Assembly: GCF_029227915.1 (NCBI RefSeq) | Contig: NC_079881.1 | Location: 124,001 to 188,000, forward strand | Source of the DNA: Hydractinia symbiolongicarpus | Taxonomy: Eukaryota > Cnidaria > Hydrozoa > Anthoathecata > Hydractiniidae | Length of the DNA stretch: 64,000 nt | Direction of reading: 5' to 3' | Shown: in pieces, positions 22,180-35,135 of the stretch | How positions within the stretch are numbered: position 1 is the stretch's first letter | Layout of the letters: every line of letters starts with the position of its first letter | Made by a program: the position numbers and the translations under genes | Notes under the pieces: generated by a model | The model's database searches: none | What the model saw: the letters and a program-made list of their open reading frames with translations, nothing else | Told to the model about the DNA's origin: nothing

Positions 22180-25100
22180 TCCGGGATTTACGGGAAATCG
22201 CGGGTTTTCGTTTGCCGGCGATTAAACTTCTTTTATTCAGCGTCTCATCAGAAATGAAAACATTTTTGAAAACTACAAGTCTCATGCGTTTTAGTGGTGA
22301 GAAGATAATTTAAAAAATCGTTTTGGAAATGAGTTTACTCACAGGGTACTTTCTTTGTATACATTCGACTATACAAGCCAAGCCCGGGATTTACGGGAAA
22401 TCGCGGGTTTTCGTTTGCCGGCGATTAAACTTCTTTTAGTCAGCGTCTCATCAAAAATGAAAACATTTTTAAAAACTACAAGTCTCGTGGGCTTTAGTGG
22501 TGAAATAATAATTTAAATAATCGTTCGGGAAATGAGTTTACTCCCTGGCTACTTTCTTTGTGTACTTTTGACTATACGGGCCGAGTCCGGGATTTACGGG
22601 AAATCGCGGGTTTTCGTTTGCCGGCGATTAAACTTCTTTTATTCAGCGTCTCATCAGAAATGAAAACATTTTTGAAAACTACAAGTCTCATGCGTTTTAG
22701 TAGTGAAAAGATAATTTAAAAAATCGTTTTGGAAATGAGTTTACTCACAGTGTACTTTCTTTGTATACATTCGACTATACAAGCCAAGCCCGGGATTAAC
22801 GGGAAATCGCGGGTTTTCGTTTGCCGGCGATTAAACTTCTTTTGTTCAGCGTCTCATCAAAAATGAAAACATTTTTAAAAACTACAAGTCTCGTGGGCTT
22901 TAGTGGTGAAATAATAATTTAAATAATCGTTCGGGAAATGAGTTTACTCCCTGGGTACTTTCTTTGTATACTTTTGACTATACGGGCCGAGTCCGGGGTT
23001 TACGGGAAATGGCGGGTTTTCGTTTGCCGGCGATTAAACTTCTTTTATTCACTGTCTCATCAGAAATGAAAATATTTTTGAAAACTACAAGTCTCATGCG
23101 TTTTAGTGGTGAAAAAATAATTTAAAAAATCGTTTTGAAAATGAGTTTACTCCCTGGGTACTTTCTTTGTATACTTTTGACTATACGGGCCGAGACGGGG
23201 ATTTACGGGAAGTCGCGGGTTTTCGTTTGCCGGCGATTAAACTTCTTTTATTCAGCGTCTCATCAAAAATGAAAACATTTTTAAAAACTACAAGTCTCAT
23301 GTGCTTTAGTGGTGAAATAATAATTTAAATAATCGTTCGGGAAATGAGTTTACTCCCTGGGTACTTTCTTTGTATACTTTTGACTATACGGGCCGAGTCC
23401 GGGGTTTACGGGAAATGGCGGGTTTTCGTTTGCCGGCGATTAAACTTCTTTTATTCAGCGTCTCTTCAGAAATGAAAACATTTTTGAAAACTACAAGTCT
23501 CATGCGTTTTGGTGGTGAAAAAATAATTTAAAAAATCGTTTTGGAAATGAGTTTACTCCCTGGGTACTTTCTTTGTATACTTTTGACTATACGGGCCGAG
23601 TCGGGGATTTACGGGAAGTCGCGGGTTTTCGTTTGCCGGCGATTAAACTTCTTTTATTCAGCGTCTCATCAAAAATGAAAACATTTTTAAAAACTACAAG
23701 TCTCATGTGCTTTAGTGGTGAAAAAATAATTTAAAAAATCGTTCGGGAAATGAGTTTACTCCCTGGGTACTTCCTTTGTATACTTTTGGCTATACGGGCC
23801 GAGTCCGGGGTTTAGGGAAAATGGCGGGTTTTCGTTTGCCGGTGATTAAACTCCTTTTATTCAGCGTCTGATCAAAAATGAAAACATTTTTGATAACTAC
23901 AAGTCTCATGCGTTTTAGTGGTGAAAAGATAATTTAAAAAATCGTTTTGGAAATGAGTTTACTCACAGGGTACTTTCTTTGTATACATTCGACTACACGG
24001 GCCAAGCCCGGGATTTACGGGAAATCGCGGAATTTCGTTTGCCGGCGATTAAACCACTTTCACTAAGCATCTCATCAAAAATGAAAACATTTCTGAAAAC
24101 TACAAGTCTCATGCGTTTTAGTGGTGAAAAAATAATTTATAAAATCGTTCGGGAAATGAGTTTACTCCCTGGGTACCTTCTTTTTATACTTTTGACTATA
24201 CGGGCCGAATCCGGGATTTACGGGAAATCGCGGGTTTTCGTTTGCCGGCGATTAAACTTCTTTTATTCAGCGTCTCATCAAAAATGAAAACATTTTTGAA
24301 TACTACAAGTCTCATGGGCTTTAGTGGTGAAATAATAATTTAAAAACTCGTTCGGGAAATGAGTTTACTCCCTGGGTACTTTCTTTGTATACTTTTGAAT
24401 ATACGGGCCGAGTCGGAGATTTACGGGAAGTCGCGGGTTTTCGTTTGCCGGCGATTAAACTTCTTTTATTCAGCGTCTCATCAAAAATGAAAACATTTTT
24501 AAAAACTGCAAGTCTCATGGGTTTTTAGTGGTTAAATAATAATTTAAAAAATCGTTCGGGAAATGAGTTTACTCACAGGGTACTTTCTTTGTATACATTC
24601 GACTATACAAGCCAAGCCCGGGATTTACGGAAAATCGCGGGTTTTCGTTTGCCGGCCATTAAACCCCTTTCATTAAGCGTCTCATCAAAAATGAAAACAT
24701 TTCTGAAAACTACAAGTGTCATGCGTTTTAGTGAAGAAAAAATAATTTAAAAAATCTTTCGGGAAATGAGTTTACTCCCTGGTTACCTTCTTTGTATACT
24801 TTTGACTATAAGGGCCGAGTCCGGGATTTACGGGAAATCGCGGGTTTTCGTTTGCCGGCGATTAAACTTCTTTTATTCAGCGTCTCATCAGAAATGAAAA
24901 CATTTTTGAAAACTACAAGTCTCATGCGTTTTAGTGGTGAAAAGATAATTTAAAAAATCGTTTTGGAAATGAGTGTACTCACAGGGTACTTTCTTTGTAG
25001 ACTTTTGACTATACGGACCGAGTCCGGGGTTTACGGGAAATGGCGGGTTTTCGTTTGCCGGCGATTAAACTTCTTTTATTCAGCGTCTCATCAGAAATGA

Positions 25101-28100
25101 AAACATTTTTGAAAACTACAAGTCTCATGCGTTTTAGTGGTGCAAAATTAATTTAAAAAATCGTTTTGAAAATGAGTTTACTCCCTGGGTACTTTCTTTG
25201 TATACTTTTGACTATACGGGACGAGTCGGGGATTTACGGGAAGTCGCGGGTTTTCGTTTGCCGGAGATTAAACTTCTTTTATTCAGCGTCTCATCAAAAA
25301 TGAAAACATTTTTAAAAACTACAAGTCTCATGCGTTTTAGTGGTGAAAAAATTATTTAAAAAATCGTTCGGGAAATGACTTTACTCCCTGGGTACTTTCG
25401 TTGTATACCTTTGACTATACGGGCCGAGTCCGGGGTTTACGGGAAATGGCGGGTTTTCGTTTGCCGGCGATTAAACTTCTTTTATTCAGCGTCTCATCAA
25501 ATGTGAAAACATTTTTGAAAACTACAAGTCTCATGCGTTTTAGTGGTGAAAAGATAATTTAAAAAATCGTTTTGAAAATGACTTTACTCACAGGGTACTT
25601 TCTTTGTATACATTCGACTATACAAGCCAAGCCCGGGATTTACGGAAAATCGCGGGTTTTCGTTTGCCGGCCATTAAACCACTTTCATTAAGCGTCTCAT
25701 CAAAAATGAAAACATTTCTAAAAACTACAAGTGTCATGCGTTTTAGTGAAGAAAAAATAATTTAAAAAATCTTTCGGGAAATGAGTTTACTCCCTGGTTA
25801 CCTTCTTTGTATACTTTTGACTATAAGGGCCGAGTCCGGGATTTACGGGAAATGGCGGGTTTTCGTTTGCCGGCGATTAAACTTCTTTTATTCAGCGTCT
25901 CATCAGAAATGAAAACGTTTTTGAAAACTACAAGTCTCATGCGTTTTAGTGGTGAAAAGATAATTTAAAAAATCGTTTTGGAAATGAGTTTACTCACAGG
26001 GTACTTTCTTTGTATACTTTTGACTATACGGGCCGAGTCCGGGGTTTACGGGAAATGGCGGGTTTTCGTTTGCCGGCGATTAAACTTCTTTTATTCAGCG
26101 TCTCATCAGAAATGAAAACATTTTTGAAAACTACAAGTCTCATGCGTTTTAGTGGTGCAAAATTAATTTAAAAAATCGTTTTGAAAATGAGTTTACTCCC
26201 TGGGTACTTTCTTTGTATACTTTTGACTATACGGGCCGAGTCGGGGATTTACGGGAAGTCGCGGGTTTTCGTTTGCCGGAGATTAAACTTCTTTTATTCA
26301 GCGTCTCATCAAAAATGAAAACATTTTTAAAAACTACAAGTCTCATGCGTTTTAGTGGTGAAAAAATTATTTAAAAAATCGTTCGGGAAATGACTTTACT
26401 CCCTGGGTACTTTCGTTGTATACCTTTGACTATACGGGCCGAGTCCGGGGTTTACGGGAAATGGCGGGTTTTCGTTTGCCGGCGATTAAACTTCTTTTAT
26501 TCAGCGTCTCATCAAAAATGAAAACATTTTTGAAAACTACAAGTCTCATGCGTTTTAGTGGTGAAAATATAATTTAAAAAATCGTTTTGAAAATGACTTT
26601 ACTCACAGGGTACTTTCTTTGTATACATTCGACTATACAAGCCAAGCCCGGGATTTACGGAAAATCGCGGGTTTTCGTTTGCCGGCCATTAAACCACTTT
26701 CATTAAGCGTCTCATCAAAAATGAAAACATTTCTAAAAACTACAAGTGTCATGCGTTTTAGTGAAGAAAAAATAATTTAAAAAATCTTTCGGGAAATGAG
26801 TTTACTCCCTGGTTACCTTCTTTGTATACTTTTGACTATAAGGGCCGAGTCCGGGATTTACGGGAAATGGCGGGTTTTTGTTTGCCGGCGATTAAACTTC
26901 TTTTATTCAGCGTCTCATCAGAAATGAAAACGTTTTTGAAAACTACAAGTCTCATGCGTTTTAGTGGTGAAAAGATAATTTAAAAAATCGTTTTGGAAAT
27001 GAGTTTACTCACAGGGTACTTTCTTTGTATACTTTTGACTATACGGGCCGAGTCCGGGGTTTACGGGAAATGGCGGGTTTTCGTTTGCCGGCGATTAAAC
27101 TTCTTTTATTCAGCGTCTCATCAGAAATGAAAACATTTTTGAAAACTACAAGTCTCATGCGTTTTAGTGGTGCAAAATTAATTTAAAAAATCGTTTTGAA
27201 AATGAGTTTACTCCCTGGGTACTTTCTTTGTATACTTTTGACTATACGGGCCGAGTCGGGGATTTACGGGAAGTCGCGGGTTTTCGTTTGCCGGCGATTA
27301 AACTTCTTTTATTCAGCGTCTCATCAAAAATGAAAACATTTTTAAAAACTACAAGTCTCATGTGCTTTAGTGGTGAAAAAATAATTTAAAAAATCGTTCG
27401 GGAAATGAGTTTACTCCCTGGGTACTTCCTTTGTATACTTTTGGCTATACGGGCCGAGTCCGGGGTTTACGGAAAATGGCGGGTTTTCGTTTGCCGGCGA
27501 TTAAACTCCTTTTATTCAGCGTCTCATCAAAAATGAAAACATTTTTGAAAACTACAAGTCTCATGCGTTTTAGTGGTGAAAAGATAATTTAAAAAATCGT
27601 TTTGGAAATGAGTTTACTCACAGGGTACTTTCTTTGTATACATTCGACTACACGGGCCAAGCCCGAGATTTACGGAAAATCGCGGAATTTCGTTTGCCGG
27701 CGATTAAACTTCTTTTATTCAGCGTCTCATCAAAAATGAAAACATTTTTGAAAACTACAAGTCTCATGCGTTTTAGTGGTGAAAAGATAATTTAAAAAAT
27801 CGTTTTGAAAATGAGTTTACTCACAGGGTACTTTCTTTGTATACATTCGACTATACAAGCCAAGCCCGGGATTTACGGAAAATCGCGGGTTTTCGTTTGC
27901 CGGCCATTAAACCACTTTCATTAAGCGTCTCATCAAAAATGAAAACATTTCTGAAAACTACAAGTGTCATGCGTTTTAGTGAAGAAAAAATAATTTAAAA
28001 AATCTTTCGGGAAATGAGTTTACTCCCTGGTTACCTTCTTTGTATACTTTTGACTATAAGGGCCGAGTCCGGGATGTACGGGAAATCGCGGGTTTTCGTT

Positions 28101-28680
28101 TGCCGGCGATTAAACTTCTTTTATTCAGCGTCTCATCAGAAATAAAAACATTTTTAAAAACTACAAGTCTCATGCGTTTTAGTGGTGAAAAGATAATTTA
28201 AAAAATCGTTTTGGAAATGAGTTTACTCACAGGGTACTTTCTTTGTATACTTTTGACTATACGGGCCGAGTCCGGGGTTTACGGGAAATGGCGGGTTTTC
28301 GTTTGCCGGCGATTAAACTTCTTTTATTCAGCGTCTCATCAGAAATGAAAACATTTTTGAAAACTACAAGTCTCATGCGTTTTAGTGGTGCAAAATTAAT
28401 TTAAAAAATCGTTTTGAAAATGAGTTTACTCCCTGGATACTTTCTTTGTATACTTTTGACTATACGGGCCGACTCGGGGATTTACGGGAAGTCGCGGGTT
28501 TTCGTTTGCCGGCGATTAAACTTCTTTTATTCAGCGTCTCATCAAAAATGAAAACATTTTTAAAAACTACAAGTCTCATGTGCTTTAGTGGTGAAAAAAT
28601 AATTTAAAAAATCGTTCGGGAAATGAGTTTACTCCCTGGGTACTTCCTTTGTATACTTTTGGCTATACGGGCCGAGTCCG
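22180..28680 (+). repeat. Higher-order repeat 5, copy 1 (~6.5 kb, 32 monomers)
   Basis: This is the largest duplicated unit in the window. The GTGGTGAGAAG mark at 22294 recurs at 28791 (6,497 bp), while marks from 23.3 kb onward recur at 5,888 bp, for example the stop-loss unit near 24130 and CCCTGGATAC at 28431 and 34319. The 609-bp difference means three monomers are present here and missing from the second copy. The unit contains a nested 1,015-bp repeat. Confidence 0.87.
24731..27978 (+). repeat. Nested 5-monomer repeat (1,015 bp), three units
   Basis: Units begin at 24731, 25746 and 26761, each at a GTGAAGAAAA head, with spacings of exactly 1,015 bp; the next such head is at 27979, so the third unit has six monomers (1,218 bp). 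The odd head GTGGTGCAAAATTAATTT marks one monomer per unit, at 25137, 26152 and 27167, and again at 28385. Confidence 0.87.
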
Positions 28681-31600
28681 GGATTTACGGGAAATCGCGG
28701 GTTTTCGTTTGCCGGCGATTAAACTTCTTTTATTCAGCGTCTCATCAGAAATGAAAACATTTTTGAAAACTACAAGTCTCATGCGTTTTAGTGGTGAGAA
28801 GATAATTTAAAAAATCGTTTTGGAAATGAGTTTACTCACAGGGTACTTTCTTTGTATACATTCGACTATACAAGCCAAGCCCGGGATTTACGGGAAATCG
28901 CGGGTTTTCGTTTGCCGGCGATTAAACTTCTTTTAGTCAGCGTCTCATCAAAAATGAAAACATTTTTAAAAACTACAAGTCTCGTGGGCTTTAGTGGTGA
29001 AATAATAATTTAAATAATCGTTCGGGAAATGAGTTTACTCCCTGGCTACTTTCTTTGTGTACTTTTGACTATACGGGCCGAGTCCGGGATTTACGGGAAA
29101 TCGCGGGTTTTCGTTTGCCGGCGATTAAACTTCTTTTATTCAGCGTCTCATCAAAAATGAAAACATTTTTAAAAACTACAAGTCTCATGTGCTTTAGTGG
29201 TGAAATAATAATTTAAATAATCGTTCGGGAAATGAGTTTACTCCCTGGGTACTTTCTTTGTATACTTTTGACTATACGGGCCGAGTCCGGGGTTTACGGG
29301 AAATGGCGGGTTTTCGTTTGCCGGCGATTAAACTTCTTTTATTCAGCGTCTCTTCAGAAATGAAAACATTTTTGAAAACTACAAGTCTCATGCGTTTTGG
29401 TGGTGAAAAAATAATTTAAAAAATCGTTTTGGAAATGAGTTTACTCCCTGGGTACTTTCTTTGTATACTTTTGACTATACGGGCCGAGTCGGGGATTTAC
29501 GGGAAGTCGCGGGTTTTCGTTTGCCGGCGATTAAACTTCTTTTATTCAGCGTCTCATCAAAAATGAAAACATTTTTAAAAACTACAAGTCTCATGTGCTT
29601 TAGTGGTGAAAAAATAATTTAAAAAATCGTTCGGGAAATGAGTTTACTCCCTGGGTACTTCCTTTGTATACTTTTGGCTATACGGGCCGAGTCCGGGGTT
29701 TAGGGAAAATGGCGGGTTTTCGTTTGCCGGTGATTAAACTCCTTTTATTCAGCGTCTGATCAAAAATGAAAACATTTTTGATAACTACAAGTCTCATGCG
29801 TTTTAGTGGTGAAAAGATAATTTAAAAAATCGTTTTGGAAATGAGTTTACTCACAGGGTACTTTCTTTGTATACATTCGACTACACGGGCCAAGCCCGGG
29901 ATTTACGGGAAATCGCGGAATTTCGTTTGCCGGCGATTAAACCACTTTCACTAAGCATCTCATCAAAAATGAAAACATTTCTGAAAACTACAAGTCTCAT
30001 GCGTTTTAGTGGTGAAAAAATAATTTATAAAATCGTTCGGGAAATGAGTTTACTCCCTGGGTACCTTCTTTTTATACTTTTGACTATACGGGCCGAATCC
30101 GGGATTTACGGGAAATCGCGGGTTTTCGTTTGCCGGCGATTAAACTTCTTTTATTCAGCGTCTCATCAAAAATGAAAACATTTTTGAATACTACAAGTGT
30201 CATGGGCTTTAGTGGTGAAATAATAATTTAAAAACTCGTTCGGGAAATGAGTTTACTCCCTGGGTACTTTCTTTGTATACTTTTGAATATACGGGCCGAG
30301 TCGGAGATTTACGGGAAGTCGCGGGTTTTCGTTTGCCGGCGATTAAACTTCTTTTATTCAGCGTCTCATCAAAAATGAAAACATTTTTAAAAACTACAAG
30401 TCTCATGGGTTTTTAGTGGTTAAATAATAATTTAAAAAATCGTTCGGGAAATGAGTTTACTCACAGGGTACTTTCTTTGTATACATTCGACTATACAAGC
30501 CAAGCCCGGGATTTACGGAAAATCGCGGGTTTTCGTTTGCCGGCCATTAAACCCCTTTCATTAAGCGTCTCATCAAAAATGAAAACATTTCTGAAAACTA
30601 CAAGTGTCATGCGTTTTAGTGATGAAAAAATAATTTAAAAAATCTTTCGGGAAATGAGTTTACTCCCTGGTTACCTTCTTTGTATACTTTTGACTATAAG
30701 GGCCGAGTCCGGGATTTACGGGAAATCGCGGGTTTTCGTTTGCCGGCGATTAAACTTCTTTTATTCAGCGTCTCATCAGAAATGAAAACATTTTTGAAAA
30801 CTACAAGTCTCATGCGTTTTAGTGGTGAAAAGATAATTTAAAAAATCGTTTTGGAAATGAGTGTACTCACAGGGTACTTTCTTTGTAGACTTTTGACTAT
30901 ACGGACCGAGTCCGGGGTTTACGGGAAATGGCGGGTTTTCGTTTGCCGGCGATTAAACTTCTTTTATTCAGCGTCTCATCAGAAATGAAAACATTTTTGA
31001 AAACTACAAGTCTCATGCGTTTTAGTGGTGCAAAATTAATTTAAAAAATCGTTTTGAAAATGAGTTTACTCCCTGGGTACTTTCTTTGTATACTTTTGAC
31101 TATACGGGACGAGTCGGGGATTTACGGGAAGTCGCGGGTTTTCGTTTGCCGGAGATTAAACTTCTTTTATTCAGCGTCTCATCAAAAATGAAAACATTTT
31201 TAAAAACTACAAGTCTCATGCGTTTTAGTGGTGAAAAAATTATTTAAAAAATCGTTCGGGAAATGACTTTACTCCCTGGGTACTTTCGTTGTATACCTTT
31301 GACTATACGGGCCGAGTCCGGGGTTTACGGGAAATGGCGGGTTTTCGTTTGCCGGCGATTAAACTTCTTTTATTCAGCGTCTCATCAAATGTGAAAACAT
31401 TTTTGAAAACTACAAGTCTCATGCGTTTTAGTGGTGAAAAGATAATTTAAAAAATCGTTTTGAAAATGACTTTACTCACAGGGTACTTTCTTTGTATACA
31501 TTCGACTATACAAGCCAAGCCCGGGATTTACGGAAAATCGCGGGTTTTCGTTTGCCGGCCATTAAACCACTTTCATTAAGCGTCTCATCAAAAATGAAAA

Positions 31601-34570
31601 CATTTCTAAAAACTACAAGTGTCATGCGTTTTAGTGAAGAAAAAATAATTTAAAAAATCTTTCGGGAAATGAGTTTACTCCCTGGTTACCTTCTTTGTAT
31701 ACTTTTGACTATAAGGGCCGAGTCCGGGATTTACGGGAAATGGCGGGTTTTCGTTTGCCGGCGATTAAACTTCTTTTATTCAGCGTCTCATCAGAAATGA
31801 AAACGTTTTTGAAAACTACAAGTCTCATGCGTTTTAGTGGTGAAAAGATAATTTAAAAAATCGTTTTGGAAATGAGTTTACTCACAGGGTACTTTCTTTG
31901 TATACTTTTGACTATACGGGCCGAGTCCGGAGTTTACGGGAAATGGCGGGTTTTCGTTTGCCGGCGATTAAACTTCTTTTATTCAGCGTCTCATCAGAAA
32001 TGAAAACATTTTTGAAAACTACAAGTCTCATGCGTTTTAGTGGTGCAAAATTAATTTAAAAAATCGTTTTGAAAATGAGTTTACTCCCTGGGTACTTTCT
32101 TTGTATACTTTTGACTATACGGGCCGAGTCGGGGATTTACGGGAAGTCGCGGGTTTTCGTTTGCCGGAGATTAAACTTCTTTTATTCAGCGTCTCATCAA
32201 AAATGAAAACATTTTTAAAAACTACAAGTCTCATGCGTTTTAGTGGTGAAAAAATTATTTAAAAAATCGTTCGGGAAATGACTTTACTCCCTGGGTACTT
32301 TCGTTGTATACCTTTGACTATACGGGCCGAGTCCGGGGTTTACGGGAAATGGCGGGTTTTCGTTTGCCGGCGATTAAACTTCTTTTATTCAGCGTCTCAT
32401 CAAAAATGAAAACATTTTTGAAAACTACAAGTCTCATGCGTTTTAGTGGTGAAAATATAATTTAAAAAATCGTTTTGAAAATGACTTTACTCACAGGGTA
32501 CTTTCTTTGTATACATTCGACTATACAAGCCAAGCCCGAGATTTACGGAAAATCGCGGGTTTTCGTTTGCCGGCCATTAAACCACTTTCATTAAGCGTCT
32601 CATCAAAAATGAAAACATTTCTAAAAACTACAAGTGTCATGCGTTTTAGTGAAGAAAAAATAATTTAAAAAATCTTTCGGGAAATGAGTTTACTCCCTGG
32701 TCACCTTCTTTGTATACTTTTGACTATAAGGGCCGAGTCCGGGATTTACGGGAAATGGCGGGTTTTTGTTTGCCGGCGATTAAACTTCTTTTATTCAGCG
32801 TCTCATCAGAAATGAAAACGTTTTTGAAAACTACAAGTCTCATGCGTTTTAGTGGTGAAAAGATAATTTAAAAAATCGTTTTGGAAATGAGTTTACTCAC
32901 AGGGTACTTTATTTGTATACTTTTGACTATACGGGCCGAGTCCGGGGTTTACGGGAAATGGCGGGTTTTCGTTTGCCGGCGATTAAACTTCTTTTATTCA
33001 GCGTCTCATCAGAAATGAAAACATTTTTGAAAACTACAAGTCTCATGCGTTTTAGTGGTGCAAAATTAATTTAAAAAATCGTTTTGAAAATGAGTTTACT
33101 CCCTGGGTACTTTCTTTGTATACTTTTGACTATACGGGCCGAGTCGGGGATTTACGGAAAGTCGCGGGTTTTCGTTTGCCGGCGATTAAACTTCTTTTAT
33201 TCAGCGTCTCATCAAAAATGAAAACATTTTTAAAAACTACAAGTCTCATGTGCTTTAGTGGTGAAAAAATAATTTAAAAAATCGTTCGGGAAATGAGTTT
33301 ACTCCCTGGGTACTTCCTTTGTATACTTTTGGCTATACGGGCCGAGTCCGGGGTTTACGGAAAATGGCGGGTTTTCGTTTGCCGGCGATTAAACTCCTTT
33401 TATTCAGCGTCTCATCAAAAATGAAAACATTTTTGAAAACTACAAGTCTCATGCGTTTTAGTGGTGAAAAGATAATTTAAAAAATCGTTTTGGAAATGAG
33501 TTTACTCACAGGGTACTTTCTTTGTATACATTCGACTACACGGGCCAAGCCCGAGATTTACGGAAAATCGCGGAATTTCGTTTGCCGGCGATTAAACTTC
33601 TTTTATTCAGCGTCTCATCAAAAATGAAAACATTTTTGAAAACTACAAGTCTCATGCGTTTTAGTGGTGAAAAGATAATTTAAAAAATCGTTTTGAAAAT
33701 GAGTTTACTCACAGGGTACTTTCTTTGTATACATTCGACTATACAAGCCAAGCCCGGGATTTACGGAAAATCGCGGGTTTTCGTTTGCCGGCCATTAAAC
33801 CACTTTCATTAAGCGTCTCATCAAAAATGAAAACATTTCTGAAAACTACAAGTGTCATGCGTTTTAGTGAAGAAAAAATAATTTAAAAAATCTTTCGGGA
33901 AATGAGTTTACTCCCTGGTTACCTTCTTTGTATACTTTTGACTATAAGGGCCGAGTCCGGGATGTACGGGAAATCGCGGGTTTTCGTTTGCCGGCGATTA
34001 AACTTCTTTTATTCAGCGTCTCATCAGAAATAAAAACATTTTTAAAAACTACAAGTCTCATGCGTTTTAGTGGTGAAAAGATAATTTAAAAAATCGTTTT
34101 GGAAATGAGTTTACTCACAGGGTACTTTCTTTGTATACTTTTGACTATACGGGCCGAGTCCGGGGTTTACGGGAAATGGCGGGTTTTCGTTTGCCGGCGA
34201 TTAAACTTCTTTTATTCAGCGTCTCATCAGAAATGAAAACATTTTTGAAAACTACAAGTCTCATGCGTTTTAGTGGTGCAAAATTAATTTAAAAAATCGT
34301 TTTGAAAAGGAGTTTACTCCCTGGATACTTTCTTTGTATACTTTTGACTATACGGGCCGACTCGGGGATTTACGGGAAGTCGCTGGTTTTCGTTTGCCGG
34401 CGATTAAACTTCTTTTATTCAGCGTCTCATCAAAAATGAAAACATTTTTAAAAACTACAAGTCTCATGTGCTTTAGTGGTGAAAAAATAATTTAAAAAAT
34501 CGTTCGGGAAATGAGTTTACTCCCTGGGTACTTCCTTTGTATACTTTTGGCTATACGGGCCGAGTCCGGG
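28681..34570 (+). repeat. Higher-order repeat 5, copy 2 (~5.9 kb, 29 monomers)
   Basis: Tandem partner of copy 1, lacking three monomers (609 bp) that copy 1 has between about 22660 and 23270. Otherwise it is close to identical, including the same nested 1,015-bp repeat and a shared T insertion in CATGGGTTTTTAGTGG. The copies join inside a monomer core near 28680. Confidence 0.87.
30619..33866 (+). repeat. Nested 5-monomer repeat, copy inside higher-order repeat 5 copy 2
   Basis: The same three-unit structure as 24731-27978, moved by 5,888 bp, ending at the GTGAAGAAAA head at 33867. The first head reads GTGATG here. Since both large copies hold the same nested set, the five-monomer expansion came before the 6-kb duplication. 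Confidence 0.85.
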
Positions 34571-35135
34571 GTTTACGGAAAATGGCGGGTTTTCGTTTGC
34601 CGGCGATTAAACTCCTTTTATTCAGCGTCTCATCAAAAATGAAAACATTTTTGAAAACTACAAGTCTCATGCGTTTTAGTGGTGAAAAGATAATTTAAAA
34701 AATCGTTTTGGAAATGAGTTTACTCACAGGGTACTTTCTTTGTATACATTCGACTACACGGGCCAAGCCCGGGATTTACGGGAAATCGCGGAATTTCGTT
34801 TGCCGGCGATTAAACCACTTTCACTAAGCATCTCAACAAAAATGAAAACATTTCTGAAAACTACAAGTCTCATGCGTTTTAGTGGTGAAAAAATAATTTA
34901 AAAAATCGTTCGGGAAATGAGTTTACTCCCTGGGTACCTTCTTTTTATACTTTTCACTATACGGGCCGAATCCGGGATTTACGGGAAATCGCGGGTTTTC
35001 GTTTGCCGGCGATTAAACTTCTTTTATTCAGCGTCTCATCAAAAATGAAAACATTTTTGAATACTACAAGTCTCATGGGCCTTAGTGGTGAAATAATAAT
35101 TTAAAAAATCGTTCGGGAAATGAGTTTACTCCCTG
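33700..35135 (+). repeat. 4,060-bp spaced repeat, left partner
   Basis: About seven monomers match 37760-39195 at a spacing of 4,060 bp (20 monomers), shown by AGTGTCATG at 33851 and 37911, TCTCAACAAA at 34831 and 38891, and GGGCCTTAG at 35077 and 39137. The block overlaps the end of higher-order repeat 5, so it was copied out across that border. Confidence 0.75.
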
